64,000 nucleotides of DNA from Lingula anatina (Eukaryota > Brachiopoda > Lingulata > Lingulida > Lingulidae). The stretch covers positions 156,813 through 220,812 of the forward strand of contig NW_019775433.1 of assembly GCF_001039355.2 (NCBI RefSeq). The letters run 5' to 3'. The notes beneath the pieces are model-generated. The model ran no database searches. It had not been told where the DNA came from and saw nothing but the letters and a program-made list of their open reading frames with translations. A program made the translations under genes and the position numbers. Position 1 is the first letter of the stretch, and each line of letters opens with the position of its first letter. This document shows, in pieces, positions 38,094 to 49,755 of the stretch.

Positions 38094-38256
38094 TCGTGGT
38101 TGAATCGTAATCAGTTCGTGATTGATCAAGAATTGCAAGAACTGACTACGAATGTATACGAATCTGTTAAGAATATCACGAACTGATTATGATTAAACCA
38201 GGAATTCTGAAATTTGTCAATTCCTGGCGATTCATGGGATTCGTGGTCTGTGTGAA
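38094..38256. mobile_element. Fold-back MITE, truncated second copy
   Basis: Reverse-orientation relative of 19608-19821. It contains GAATCGTAATCAGTTCGTG, GATCAAGAATTGCAAGAACT and CTGAAATTTGTCAATTCCTG, and ends GATTCGTGGTCTGTGTGAA. One outer arm is missing. Confidence 0.75.
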
Positions 38257-38604
38257 ATGGGGGCATTAAGCAACTCCATAAATGCGACAGTTGAGAAATC
38301 TAGATGTGACAGCATGCAGTGTATTGTGTTTTTATGTTTATAACATCTTCGAAACGGGGGATAGAAAAATGGTCACTGAATTTGTCTGTAGTTAGCTGGC
38401 TCAGTTGATATAAGAAATGATTCCCGTTGCACCGTTTTGTTTTATTTGACTACCACCACGATTGACATTAAATGTTCAAGTTGAAGGTCAACACTGAGCA
38501 AGTGTGTAAAAGTTTGTTTGTTAAAATTTTGTTGTTCTAAAGTGAAATCTGTTGGCCATTTCTTTCTAAAGGCATGGGAAGTTGACTTGTAATTTTACGG
38601 CGGC

Positions 38605-38606
<2 letters not shown>

Positions 38607-38668
<62 letters not shown>
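38607..38668. repeat. (AT)n microsatellite
   Basis: A pure dinucleotide tract of about 60 bases. Confidence 0.95.
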
Positions 38669-38672
<4 letters not shown>

Positions 38673-38995
38673 TAAAGAGTTTAAGATATAAAGATAAAAA
38701 ATGTCTTTCAAAGACTGTTGCCTTGTTTTGCGTTTGACAATCACATCATTTTTATGTGATTGATTATTATTCAACGACAAACACCGTGGTATGAAATTTA
38801 TAATTTGATTACATATTCTGATCCAATCTGTTCAGTAATGTAACTCACAAATATTAAATTTTAAAATGTTCAATTTTTCTATGGACTGTCTTATAACTTC
38901 AGTTTGACAGTTGAATTCCGGAGTGCTGGAACGAAAACTTTTTCGGGCAATCGTTTAGTTATAGTGTAGAAATTGAACAGTTTTAAAATTTCATC

Positions 38996-39001
38996 TTTAT
39001 T
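38996..39001 (-). promoter_or_regulatory. Polyadenylation signal (minus strand AATAAA)
   Basis: About 340 bases past the stop of orphan gene copy B, at the same relative position as in copy A. Confidence 0.45.
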
Positions 39002-39339
39002 CAATATATATTACATAGATATACAGTATCCTGCGAGTATCTAACCACAGTCTGAACATCTTTATTCATATTGTATTGTTCATAGTATTAATGCGGATAG
39101 CTGAGAGCTCAAGTCTAGGACTATTAATCGTATTTGTCCTCTGCTTATTGGGTTACAAGTTGTGAGAAATCAAAGTGAATCCCGAATAACTGTTGCCGCC
39201 CATGTGTGAAGATCTTTTAGCAGGCTTAGATTTTGTATGTGTTTGACTTATTTTCTGTTGAATTTCGCATTTCTGAACAAGGTTCATCATTTTGTGATTT
39301 ACGTATGAGTCTGGATACAGTTAATGCGCATTCTTCCAA

Positions 39340-40231
39340 TCAATTTTTCATTTGGCCGCTGTTTTCGTCAATGTTGAAGGTGGACATTATCGCCCTCATT
39401 TCTTCTTCTGCAAGCTTTTTAGGATCCATACCCGCTGTATTAACCGGGGTTTTAGACTGCTTACTGTGTCCATCTCTTGTACCGAGATCAGAGTGACCAT
39501 ATACTCCTATCAAAACATAAACTTTTGGGATACCCGAATATCTCTGCTCTCTGAACAGAAGAAGGTGGTCCGATGAATTTCCTCCTAGGTGAACTTTGTG
39601 GAGAACATTCGTTTCCGGCTTACATTCCCTGTCATCAATGATCAATTTAAAAAACCTGGTGTATGAGAACTTTTTTTCAGCTTGCTTCACCTCACCTTTC
39701 GATAAAATGAAAGTGTCACTATCGACAGTGTAAGATTGTTTACAGTTTGCCATGGCCTGTAGACAAGGAAGAAGATGGCCTCCGATAGATAATACGTGAT
39801 CTTCAAGAGATTTCTGAAAGCCTTTTGGAGAAAAGATGCCTAGCTTTGTATGTCCCTGTGACGTTTCGGCTATGGCGGAAGGCGGATTATCCGTAACCGC
39901 ACTTTTCAAGAAAGTTATATACCGGTTTCTCAGCGTGCTCTTTTCTGTCATTTCCTCGCAAAGAACCATGTAGAAGTTTTCCTGCTTTGTCCTCAGTCTG
40001 TGAGGCAGATAAAGAATAACAGCGGTGGAGATTTAAATACATTAACATGCTGTATATTGGTTCAATTTTTTGTTACCAAAGCCGCAATGATGTATATGTA
40101 TGTGGTATGTACAGTATTGCGTAGTGGACTATCCGCATTAGCAATACATCTTTTTCCTGTCGATCTATAGGTTATTATTATCATTATTTGTTCGTGAAAT
40201 CGGTTCAAGGTTCAAATTGTAAAGCGGACTG

Positions 40232-40300
<69 letters not shown>

Positions 40301-40805
40301 ACAGTGTTTAAAATCAACATCAATGTTGAAGATCTTTATGAACTTAAATTTGATGAAGACTCATTATGTTCAATATGATAATTTATGTAATTAATTTTCA
40401 TATTCATTATACATGTACATAAATGTTATTTTTAAAAGGATACAGAGAATATTGAAACTCGTCTCTATATTCGATTTCCATACGAATATGGTTTTTAAAC
40501 CGCTTTGTTTCTTTTTTACCATCCTTCATACAAGGTGACAATCTTCCAAGGTAGCTTTCCAAGCATTTGAATTGAAAACCAGAGGTGTTTTCGATGGGCA
40601 TTGCATTCAGTCCATATGCATGTGTTGTGCGGTGCATATTCGGACGTTTAAGCAAATTGTCGTAATCGTCACCGGTGATTTCTCCTTGGAACAAATTTTC
40701 CCAGTCTTCACGAGGTTTTTCTTTTTCAGCATTCATGATGTCTGAATCACAGACTGCTTCGTAGGCGGGTAAAATTGTATGCCACGTTAAAAAATTTGTA
40801 GCCAT
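39340..40805 (-). CDS. Orphan gene, copy B, two exons, function unknown
   Basis: Paralogue of the gene at 34026-30657. Exon 1 is 40805-40444 and exon 2 is 39997-39340, for 339 aa, with strong start context (AACATGG). Shared features are WHTILPAYEAVCDSDI, DWENLFQGEITGDDYDNL, YGLNAMPI, FITFLKSAVTDNPPS (here YITFL), SLEDHVLSIGGHLLPCLQA, VKQAEKKFSYT, GGNSSDHLLLFRE and VYVLIGVYGHSDLGTRDGHS. The Ala/Ser/Pro linker after DNPPS is shorter than in copy A. The intron is 446 bp, against 2.3 kb in copy A, and holds a long (AT)n tract (40237-40299). Substitutions spare the hydrophobic core and the SDHLLLFR and GTRDG motifs, which suggests both copies are or were under selection. No family assignment. The 5'-GT used as donor is non-consensus after position +2. 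Confidence 0.65.
40237..40299. repeat. (AT)n microsatellite
   Basis: A dinucleotide tract in the intron of orphan gene copy B. Confidence 0.95.
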
Positions 40806-41439
40806 GTTCGGTGTCTTTCAAACGTCAAGCCTGGCGCCTTACACTTCTTAATACTTGTCTTTGTTAAATTCAAGAGCCTATTTCCTAAAAGTTGACATAA
40901 AATCAATTGATAAAAAGCTACTCTTTCAACAACGGTGATAATAAAGTGCGAGGTTTGTAAATTAAAATGACCTAAGTTGTTTGATAAAATCATTCAGCTA
41001 TCTTATCAAGGCTATTTATGTACCGGCATCGGATAGACCTGACGTGGGAACCAGCTATATCTTGTTAGTAAGGACATGGAACGCGTATTGTTAAGCAAAC
41101 AAAGTACCTCTGAATTCTGTTTAACCCCGATAGATAGCAACGTTGGAATAGTGAAAGAACAGGCCCAAGTTTTTTTTTTTTTTTTTTTTTTTTGTGAATG
41201 CGCGGTGAGCTCATCGTATTTTTTTCGCAGCGCCCAGTTTAGGGAAGCTAGCAATGCAGATTGAAATGACTACTGATCAAAGCACCATTTACTTCATTTT
41301 ATTGTAGTTCGGCTGAAGTTGACCAGGCTGGTGAACAAAAGGGTGACACAGAAGAAAACATTTGCATTTTCACATTCATAGGGATAGCCAAGGAAACAAG
41401 AACTTAAATAGGGAAACCATAAACAAAGCCCCGCTAATC

Positions 41440-42030
41440 ATGCAAGAAAACTACACAAAGGAATCAATGGTTTATCGTCAAGGTGTGGATCGAAAACCAG
41501 AGAAAAGTGAAGGAGAACATTTTAAGCGTGCTCGCATTGACCGCGCCTCTCATATTGGTATACTCCACAGTGAACCTAAGAGTTACTTGTATACATCACA
41601 TACTTCTATGGAAACGGTGTTCAGTGACTCAAACGAAAACCGTGGCAGTATGGAAGGGAAAATACAGCTAGTGGAAGGTGCAATGTATGCGCGCTGCTCG
41701 ACAATATTGGAGCCTCAGGAAGATGCCACGTTAAAAGGCGTCGATCAAGACTTTCTTATTAATGAACCTAAGGATCCCAAGGTCAGCCTTATGACCCATA
41801 AAGAACGTCTCAAGCTTAAATATTGTCTTCAAATGGAGAAGGCCCACCAGGAAAAATGTCTGGTAGAGCTCGGATATCTGGACCCTAGTAATTATGACTT
41901 GACAGACCCAGAAGAGGTGGAGGAGTTTAAACAGCTGTGGACAGCGTTGTACGACCGTATGGACACTTGGTTAGGTGGGTGGAGGCGCTGGCAAGACAAG
42001 GAGTACTGTGAAATGATTGAAAATATGTAA
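41440..42030 (+). CDS. Orphan plus-strand gene, copy B
   Basis: From the first in-frame ATG (41440) the frame gives 196 aa. The frame is open upstream to a stop at 41344, and an acceptor-like TTCATAG ends at 41380, so an upstream exon is possible. The N-terminal two thirds (VDRKPEKSEGEHFKRARIDR, SMETVFSDSNENRGSMEGK) are unlike copy A. The last 60 residues (EKCLVELGYLDPSNYDLTD ... GGWRRWQDKEYCEMIENM) are nearly identical. It is head-to-head with the orphan minus-strand gene at 40805, with start codons about 0.63 kb apart. A broken relative of its N-terminal part lies at 45916-46269. No known domain recognised; the basic N-terminus and acidic Trp-rich tail suggest a protein-interaction module, which is speculative. 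Confidence 0.6.
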   Translation: MQENYTKESMVYRQGVDRKPEKSEGEHFKRARIDRASHIGILHSEPKSYLYTSHTSMETVFSDSNENRGSMEGKIQLVEGAMYARCSTILEPQEDATLKGVDQDFLINEPKDPKVSLMTHKERLKLKYCLQMEKAHQEKCLVELGYLDPSNYDLTDPEEVEEFKQLWTALYDRMDTWLGGWRRWQDKEYCEMIENM

Positions 42031-42295
42031 CAAAATTGAGAGCTATCAGGTCGACCAAGACATTTGCGCCTTAAGCACTAACTACTGATAAAAACTGACC
42101 TAAATGTAATGGATTTAAAGTTAATCTTAACCTTAATATGATTTAAATATCGTCATAAAACTAAATGGTTTTCATCTTTCTTTCTCATATTTTAAAAATC
42201 TTATTCTTATTTATTGAATTTTACTATTTTATGAGTCTTATTCTCAAATATTAAATGTTACTATGTAGCATCTAACTATATGGATGCAAACACAA

Positions 42296-42345
<50 letters not shown>

Positions 42346-42698
42346 GCTGCACTCATAACTTAAGGAGGCTCTCTTATATTTTAGAACTAATATTTCTGCC
42401 CTAGTGATTTTGATGAAAATTGTAGGAAAACATCTTCTCACCATATGCGTAAAAAATATGAAAAAATGGGGGTATTCCAGATCGATTTCGAGAGGTGGCG
42501 TCCTGAAAAACGCCACGTTTCAATTTTATGTGAATATGTTATAGTCCTTGGTAGAAGTACATTGCGTTATATGGGGATTTCGCCAAAATGCCCTTACTTT
42601 GGCTTAAATATTCAAAAATAAAAAAAAAATCTGCTATAAGTATTTCAATTTTATGTGGGTATGTTATAGTTCTCGGTAGAAGTCACAGAAATGTACAA

Positions 42699-42738
<40 letters not shown>

Positions 42739-43808
42739 CATACCCAGCTTGTTTTTGAGCCAGGGCTGCTTGAACATCAAGTTTTATTAATTTTACACAA
42801 AGATCAAAGGAAATTTCCTAGCGAATTGATATAAATATGTTCGTACAGGGTAGGTTAGTGCACATCACTTAAGCTATTTCACAAAAATTGCACCTGTTTT
42901 TTTAGATTAACCTCTACTTTTATCGATCTCAACGCCTTGTCTGATCCACCTGAAAGAAATATAGTGAACATGAGGCAAACTAACAAGTTTACATGTAGGC
43001 GAAGGGGGTATACTTCAAGACCGTTGCCTGTCTTTCACACGTTTACGCGAACACACGAAGGTCGCGTCGCGATATCTATTTCTCCTTCGAACAAGCAAAG
43101 GGCTGGCCCGAAGTAAGCTTTCTAAACTAATTTCCTTTTGATTGTATATTGCAATTACTCCACTTGCTCGCCTCCTTTGTCTCGTAAAAGTGACAAAGAA
43201 TTTGTTGTTTTCACACTTGAGTTGATTGAACTTTACACAACTCCTTTGCCTTGTTGAATAATATCTTTATCAAGTTTATAATCAGTGTGAAGAGGGTGTC
43301 TTGCCTCCCTTAAAAGGCTGTTGATTTTCATACTGGTTGTTGATTAACTTATGCTAACCCACTTTGTACAAATACATGTATGGTTTCAATAAATCGACAA
43401 AATTATGACATTTATGAAAGTTTTGATACGATTCAAATAAATGGACAAGAAGGATTATGTTATAGTTTCTATTTACCTTTGGCGTTAACTTCGCCCTGCT
43501 ATGTAAATAAACAGATGTTGCAGATTGTAACAAATTTTCATTATAGTGTTTATGACATATGCTTTACATATTTGATAGTGAAACACTCCTCGGCTGTAAT
43601 GAATCACCTGACATTAATTATGTCTCCTCCTCCCATGCCTCCCGAAAAGCTGCTTCCTTTAATTTCGAAATGAATCGTTTTTAAGACAAAGAAGTTCATT
43701 AACCCTTTTACGACTCAGTCATTTTACAGCATGTTGTAACTTAAAAAAGTTAATTATTGTACCCCGCTTTTCAGTGTTCATCCTGGTGCTTTCATCGGGG
43801 TTACCTCA
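41838..43808. repeat. Segmental duplication, copy B of the near-identical part
   Basis: Counterpart of 35437-37439, including the (ATT)n tract at 42297-42345 and the TG-rich tract at 42703-42738. It ends in (AT)n at 43808-43829. Confidence 0.85.
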
Positions 43809-43829
43809 TATATATATATATATATATAT

Positions 43830-45069
43830 GCCTGTAATTAATAAGGTTGAGTGAATCTCAAATGCTTTGCCGTTTTCTTGAACAGCAATTGATACATAAC
43901 ACACAAGGGACAGCATTTTTTTCAGCAGCAACTATATAGGTTAGAAAATGAAAATTTTCAATATTGCAGACAAAATGCATGCCCAAAACGCCCTAACAAG
44001 AGTGACGTACATCATTTACAAGTTAAGGATCAATAGTTTGTTATATGGGGGTGGGCTGTAAAATTTAATTTTCATATGACTTCTAGTCAGCACTTCTATT
44101 GTTACATTTCAAGTGGACTTGGGTTACTGGTAAATTGCTTGTTGAAAGTTCACTGTCAAGCTTGACGAAAGAGCCAGGATCTCAGCCATAAAAGGGACTT
44201 ACTAGTAGTAGTGATAAGATTTCTCACATTCTGCTAGGTGTTAATCGTAAAGAAGAATCAGAATTATCCTAACCTCAAGCAACCAAAAGGTAAATATCTT
44301 TAATTTATCTGAAAAAAGGGATGGATAACATGCAGCTGTAGCATTATTCTACATGTATATATCCGGGAAGCAATCACTATCACAAACTAAGACCAGTAAA
44401 GAAGTTGCAAGAAAATGTCTGGATCTACAAGAACATCTTTTGTCTCTTTAGAGAACAGTGCTGAATAATGCACTCAGGGAACTCATGAAGTGGTGCTGCA
44501 GAGTGAAGTACATTGATGGTGAATGATGTATGGCACATGTAAGTGACGATGAAAGAATTCAAGCACAACGTGACAAATGATGTTTATGAGACAATGTATA
44601 TATAGGTGCAGATAATTCTTGCACTTCACGGATAGGTACTGCTCAATATGTTCCATGAATTCTTTTAAAATCCATCATTATTCTGTTGAGAGGAAAAATA
44701 TTTGGAGAAACACAGACTAAAACAAACTTTCTTAATAAACTTATTAACAAATAGATCACCACCAAAATCTACTAGTACTTACTTTTAGCCTAAAAATGAC
44801 TTATCCTAAACACTTCATTAATGTCTATCCTGAAATTTTTGAGTTAGGCTGGTAACAATCTGAGAAACCATAACAAATGGACAAAAGACGGTGAAAATAT
44901 GACCTTCTCGGAAGAGGTAATAAAGCATCCAATTAGGCTCCCGTATACCTGTGTGTATATGGATCAGAGACCTGAACACAGGGCAAGAGGCTCACTCTCT
45001 GTTAAAACAAAGGTGTTTGCACACAAATTTTCTCATCATCTGGCAAGCCAGAGTAACTATTACAGAAGT
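43830..45069. other. Intergenic, no gene supported
   Basis: No motif-bearing frame. It probably contains decayed retroelement sequence continuous with the fragment that follows. Confidence 0.4.
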
Positions 45070-45245
45070 TTTAAAGAGGCATTTCTGTGCTAAAGAAGAC
45101 TAAGTTGACTTGGACATGTGAACTAGATGAATGTGGCATAGCAAAATCCCCAAAACAGCTCTTTCCTGTACTATTTGACCAATTGGTTTTGGGTAGCAAT
45201 CTCAGAGGAAGGCCATGGTTGAGACTTAAGGACTGACACTTGCAA
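45070..45245 (+). pseudogene. LINE C-terminal fragment
   Basis: Plus-strand reading contains KTKLTWTCELDECGIAKSPK and, shortly after, GSNLRGRPWLRLKD. This fits the C-terminal RL.W.GHV.RM....PKQ..........GRP..R.KD signature of many LINE polyproteins. Heavily decayed. Confidence 0.45.
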
Positions 45246-45502
45246 AAGCAGCCTGTTTAATTCCACACAGTAACACACTGGCAAAGGAGTAAACATTAGA
45301 GCAAAGTAGAATTAATCTTATTAAGTCTCTCAAAGAAAAACTAAAAGAAATCAACAACTCGCTACAGCAAAATGAATAGACTTTGAAGCAAAGTCACCAA
45401 GAAATACTGATATGAACCCTGTAGCACCTCCCTTGCTTGTAGATTATCAAACAGAACTTGCTTATAAAACATGGAAAAGATGAGCCATGAGGGAATCCGA
45501 AG

Positions 45503-45900
45503 TTAAAAGACTATGGATACCAAATTAAGACATTCATTGCTGCATACAGGTAGAATTGTGGTGTCATCTACATATTTGAATGTGTCACATTTGGTGCTCA
45601 GATCGTTAATCATAATGACAAATAAAACTGGACCAAGTTTTGCGCCTTGTGGTACACCAGCATTAATGCATTGCCAGTCTGATTTCACACTACCTATCTT
45701 CACACTTTGTTTCCTCTCAGTTAGGAAGCTGTAAATCCAGTGTGAAATAATTCCTGGGATACCTAATTCAGACAGTTTTTGATAAAGCAGGGTATGGTCT
45801 ATTCTATCGAATGATTTAGTGTAATCGACCAAAAGCATTCTGGCATATTGTCCTAGAGTGTCAGTCTGCCTTGCAATAAGGTCAATAGCTTCAATCAGTG
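45503..45900 (-). pseudogene. Jockey/CR1-type reverse-transcriptase fragment
   Basis: The minus-strand frame contains MLLVDYTKSFDRIDHTLLYQ, LGIPGIISHWIYSFLTERKQ, INAGVPQGAKLGPVLF and KYVDDTTI. These are RT blocks with the catalytic Asp pair (VDD in place of the usual ADD) and the VPQG box. The frame continues upstream (EAIDLIARQTDTLGQYAR). The N- and C-terminal parts and the endonuclease are absent. It abuts the broken copy of the orphan plus-strand gene at 45916. Confidence 0.8.
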
Positions 45901-45915
45901 CGTATGTTATTTTCT

Positions 45916-46269
45916 TGTAGTTCGTCTGAAGTTGACCAGGTTTGTGAACAAAAGGGACGCACGGAAGTCAACATTTGCATTGTCGTATCCTGTCGAAAAT
46001 CACAGGGATTACTTATTACTAGTACTTAACAATAACTTAAAAACAAACAAACCATAAAACAAAACCCCGCCGACTAGCAAGAAAACTACCCAAAGGAATC
46101 GGTTAAGTAGTGAAGGCATGGAACGAAAACCAGAGTCAGGTGAAGGAGAACATATTAAGCGTGCTTGTATTGACCTCGCCTCTCATACTGGTATAGTCCA
46201 CAGTGTACCTAAGAGCACTGTGTCTTTACCATCTTTATCAATGGATACGGTGTCCAGCAACTCACTGTT
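45916..46269 (+). pseudogene. Third, truncated copy of the orphan plus-strand gene
   Basis: Homologous to 41306-41640, from GTAGTTCG.CTGAAGTTGACC through ERKPESGEGEHIKRACIDLA to the SMDTVSSNS region. Reading then breaks at a stop (46271-46273), exactly where an LTR appears to begin. The conserved Trp-rich C-terminus is absent, so it is a fragment. Confidence 0.7.
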
Positions 46270-46742
46270 GTGAACCGTCTAAAATGACTTTAACTTTAAT
46301 TTATAACTGTACTGAATTCCAGTGTATCAATTTCCATTAACGAATTAACTAATCTATGGGCTCCGACATGACTCCAGATTCGACTCAGTCTTTCACTTTA
46401 CGTGCACAGAGAAGCATAACAGAACAACCTCACATCTTCAGTCTCAGATCAAAAGTGTCTTTATTATAGACAAGTTTCAAGTTATATACAGATTATCTAC
46501 AGGGAATCTATGTGTACATGTGGCTGCTTCTTATTTACATACGTGTACATGTGGCTGCTACTTATTTACATACTAATTGTTGTGCAATATTGACAGGTGA
46601 TATGCATCTGTCTCAAGCGTAGGCCTACCTACGGGCCTTTACAGAAAGTAATATTTAAATGTATACAGGACAGACGCAAATTAAATAATAACATGTTGAT
46701 TAACTATGACTACACAATGTGGAATTTATGCAGGATTCCACA
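46270..46742 (-). mobile_element. Probable Gypsy-type LTR (473 bp)
   Basis: Bounded by TGTG (46270) and CACA (46739-46742). On the minus strand it is preceded by a polypurine tract (AAAGAGGGGAAGG, 46745-46757), the expected neighbour of a 3' LTR. The Gypsy pol fragment at 48965-48612 has the same orientation. The second LTR was not found. Confidence 0.5.
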
Positions 46743-48611
46743 CGCCTTCCCCTCTTTATAAAAAATAATGGTACATTATTTTAAAATGACATCAACATGA
46801 ACAACCTGTATTCCCAGAATATAAAAATCCTTTTAATTAAACCCATTTCAACAGTTGTGCCAAACTTTAAATTTAATCTGTAATACTTGATCTGTAAACA
46901 TGAATCCTACAAAACAAATTTTACCTTTTCATGAGGATTAAAATCAAACAACATATTGAAACTAGATACTCTCACAACGACCACAACAATGAAATAATGA
47001 TAATTATTATGATAATAACGCCGTTTAAAATGGTACAAATTATACCCCATTCCATCCTTATAAATTTTATATAGGATACTTCATATAATTATATTTTATC
47101 AAATATATGTATTCAATTATTGTTACATCCCAATAATCATTTGGTTTTAAACAAATTACACTTATAACCTAGTATACATATTAATGAATGCTCCACTTAT
47201 AACACGTCATATACAATACTCTGGAATGATACGCAGATCTTCAACAGATTTTGTTTTTGATTCTGTTAGGGTGTCCAGTTCGCCCAACCTCTGCCGGGAA
47301 GACCTGGCAGAGTAACCGGATTAGTCGCCGGACTACTCGACTCTTCTTCTGTAATATACACTTTTTCGTTGATTTAAAAGTTCGGTATCCGGACTGTTTC
47401 AGGGTCTTGTGGTGTGGTGTGGGTGTGGCAGTCTTTTCCTTCCAGGGCCGTTACGTATCGTAGAACTGGACCCTAATCCAGAGTTACAGTGTCGCAGACC
47501 TTGACGCTGAAAGAGACTCTTGCCACCAAAACCCATGCAAAAGATTGCAATAAGGACACACCGACACCAAATCCGAAACCAAAGAAACCGATCCCGACAA
47601 AAACAATATACATTACATATAAATTGTGGTTAATATAATCCTAACATAGGCATCTATAGATAATCAGTCGTCTCGTCTAGAGGAAAAAAAATTGGAATCA
47701 TTAATATAACATACATTGTAAAATAGGATTTCCCACATATTTCATCATTTTTTTCAATTCGGGGCTGTGGTTCTCCGGAGTGAGGCTCGTCTCACCTAAA
47801 GGAAAAAATTAAAGGCTTTAATAAAAAATAAAACATTCAAAAATCAATATCCAGCACTGCCGGACCTACAATTATCGTTCTGACCTGCACTTGCTAGGCC
47901 AAATAAAATAAATTTCCTCAAAATTTGTAGGTCTTATGTGTCTTTTATAGTACACCCATACATTTATTAAACATTAAAATATAATCCCATGGACACTCTT
48001 CACATCTTGTTTTGAAGTTCCCTTCACTTCTCGACTTTTCCGTCTGGAAAATACAAAGAAAAATACATGTTCATACATATATATCAAATCATCAACGCAT
48101 TCGATTTATTTTCTTTCTTTATCAAGATACCTAACTGTCCGCCCGCTTTACTAATAACACTTCTGGTACAGCCTGTGTATTACTCAATCCTATCAAAATT
48201 TATACCCTACATTGAAAATAACCTTATTACCTTGAAAATAATCTTATCACTTAATTAATCCCACAGATACTCTGGGTTTCAATTTATGAAATTAGACGAC
48301 TCTCACCTAAGCATGAAGGATGGGCCCTATCCCTCATACTAACCCGTCCCATCACCACTAGTAGTGAGGACACAGGCTGGCTAGAATAATCCAATTACCA
48401 TAATGAATATTTTCCCATCATAATCTGTGCTACCGCTATATCTTCCCTCTTATTCCTAAGCTTCTCTTCTATCTTTACGTGAAATCCTTTAAAAGTCTCT
48501 ATGATCTCTTAACATTATCATAAATACTGCATTTACAGGACCTTCCTATCGCCATAGTTAAGCAGTCTACCTCCATATCATCACTTCTTGTATCATTCTG
48601 ACCCACTTTTC
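46743..48611. other. Probable decayed interior of the Gypsy element
   Basis: No long open frame and no motif I can name. Position between pol and the LTR suggests a ruined RNase H/integrase region. Boundaries are inferred. Confidence 0.35.
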
Positions 48612-48965
48612 TCACTTTAATTGGCTTGGGGCTTGATTGATTTTCGGATTGGCCATCACTTTATTCGACATCAGGAGATCTTTGAGCCGATCAAAACTCC
48701 TTTGCTCTTCACTACCCCATTCAAAAGTGTTGTCTTTGTTGGTTAATTTATATAACGGTGACGCTATTCTCGCGAAGTCTGGGACGGTTCTTGAGTAATA
48801 ATTACACATCCCCAGAAATGATCTGACTTGTTTTACAGTTTTGGGAACCGGCATATTCTTTATTGGTTTGAGCTTCTCGGGATTACTGCGGATTCCGTCT
48901 TTGTTCACTATGTATCCTAAAAGTTTGACCTCGTTTTTTGCAAATTCGCNCTCGTTAAAGATCAC
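48612..48965 (-). pseudogene. Gypsy (Ty3) pol fragment: RT end to RNase H start
   Basis: Contains EFAKNEVKLLGYIVNKDGIR, KTVKQVRSFLGMCNYYSRTV, PDFARIASPLYKLT and FEWGSEEQRSFDRLKDLL. This is the standard RT-thumb/RNase H connection of Gypsy elements. One base (near 48950) is N. Upstream RT catalytic blocks are missing, so it is a relic. Confidence 0.9.
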
Positions 48966-49077
48966 GTGCCTAACAGCGTGTGCGTCTATCTTTAAGATAA
49001 AAAATCAACAATCTAGTCTTTTGGTCGTATGGGCAAAAGACAGCATTCATAGAAACAAATACTGAAAAACATTAAGG

Positions 49078-49341
49078 CCTCATTCCCATAGTCACCATCG
49101 GTCTACATGGATCGACCCAACTCGGTGGGGAGTCTCGCTGAGTGCAATCAGTTTTACTGAATGACACGCCTACTGGTGTTAAGAAAAACACAGAAAAGCT
49201 GGTTATTATACGACTACGTTGGAAACAGCATACAGGGTATGTGTCATTTAGTAATGCTGACTGCACTTAGCAAGAGTCCTCGAAGAGTTGGGTCGATCCG
49301 TCTCAACCGATGGTGTCTATGTAAATGGGGTCTAAAGTGTT
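49078..49341. mobile_element. MITE downstream of arylsulfatase gene 1
   Basis: Inverted termini: CATTCCCATAGTCACCATCG on the left mirrors CCGATGGTGTCTATG...TGGGGTCTA on the right. Inner arms GATCGACCCAACTC and GAGTTGGGTCGATC also pair. A relative occupies the same place behind gene 2 (56005-56260). Confidence 0.7.
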
Positions 49342-49660
49342 TTAGAATCCAACACAACATTAAGGGGGAAATTTAAAACCGACATTTTTTTAATTTACTG
49401 TTTTGGTATTTTGATTATTATTACTTTTCTTAGGTTACGTGGTTATGTTATTTTAACTTTCTTTTCGCGATAATAATAATATACTTTTCTTTAGTTATGT
49501 GATAATGTTATTTTTTAATTTCTTTTCGCGAAAATAATAATAAACTTTTCTTTAGTTACGTGATTTTGTTATTTTTTACTTTCTTTTTGCGATAATAATA
49601 ATAATAAGAAGAAGAAGAAGAAAAAAAAATAATATCGGTTTCAGCAGAAAGTATATTATA

Positions 49661-49666
49661 TTTATT
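49661..49666 (-). promoter_or_regulatory. Polyadenylation signal of arylsulfatase gene 1
   Basis: Minus-strand AATAAA about 90 bases past the stop codon at 49756. Confidence 0.6.
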
Positions 49667-49755
49667 CACTAAAGATAACAGATCATTCGAAAGAATGAAA
49701 TAATCATTGAGTCGTATCATTATAAAATCAGCTTTCTAAATTCTCATCACTTAAC

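Noticed and set aside
41344-41439. Upstream extension of the orphan plus gene copy B
   Set aside because: The frame there opens with a non-ATG codon; the first in-frame ATG is 41440. An upstream exon remains possible but is not shown.
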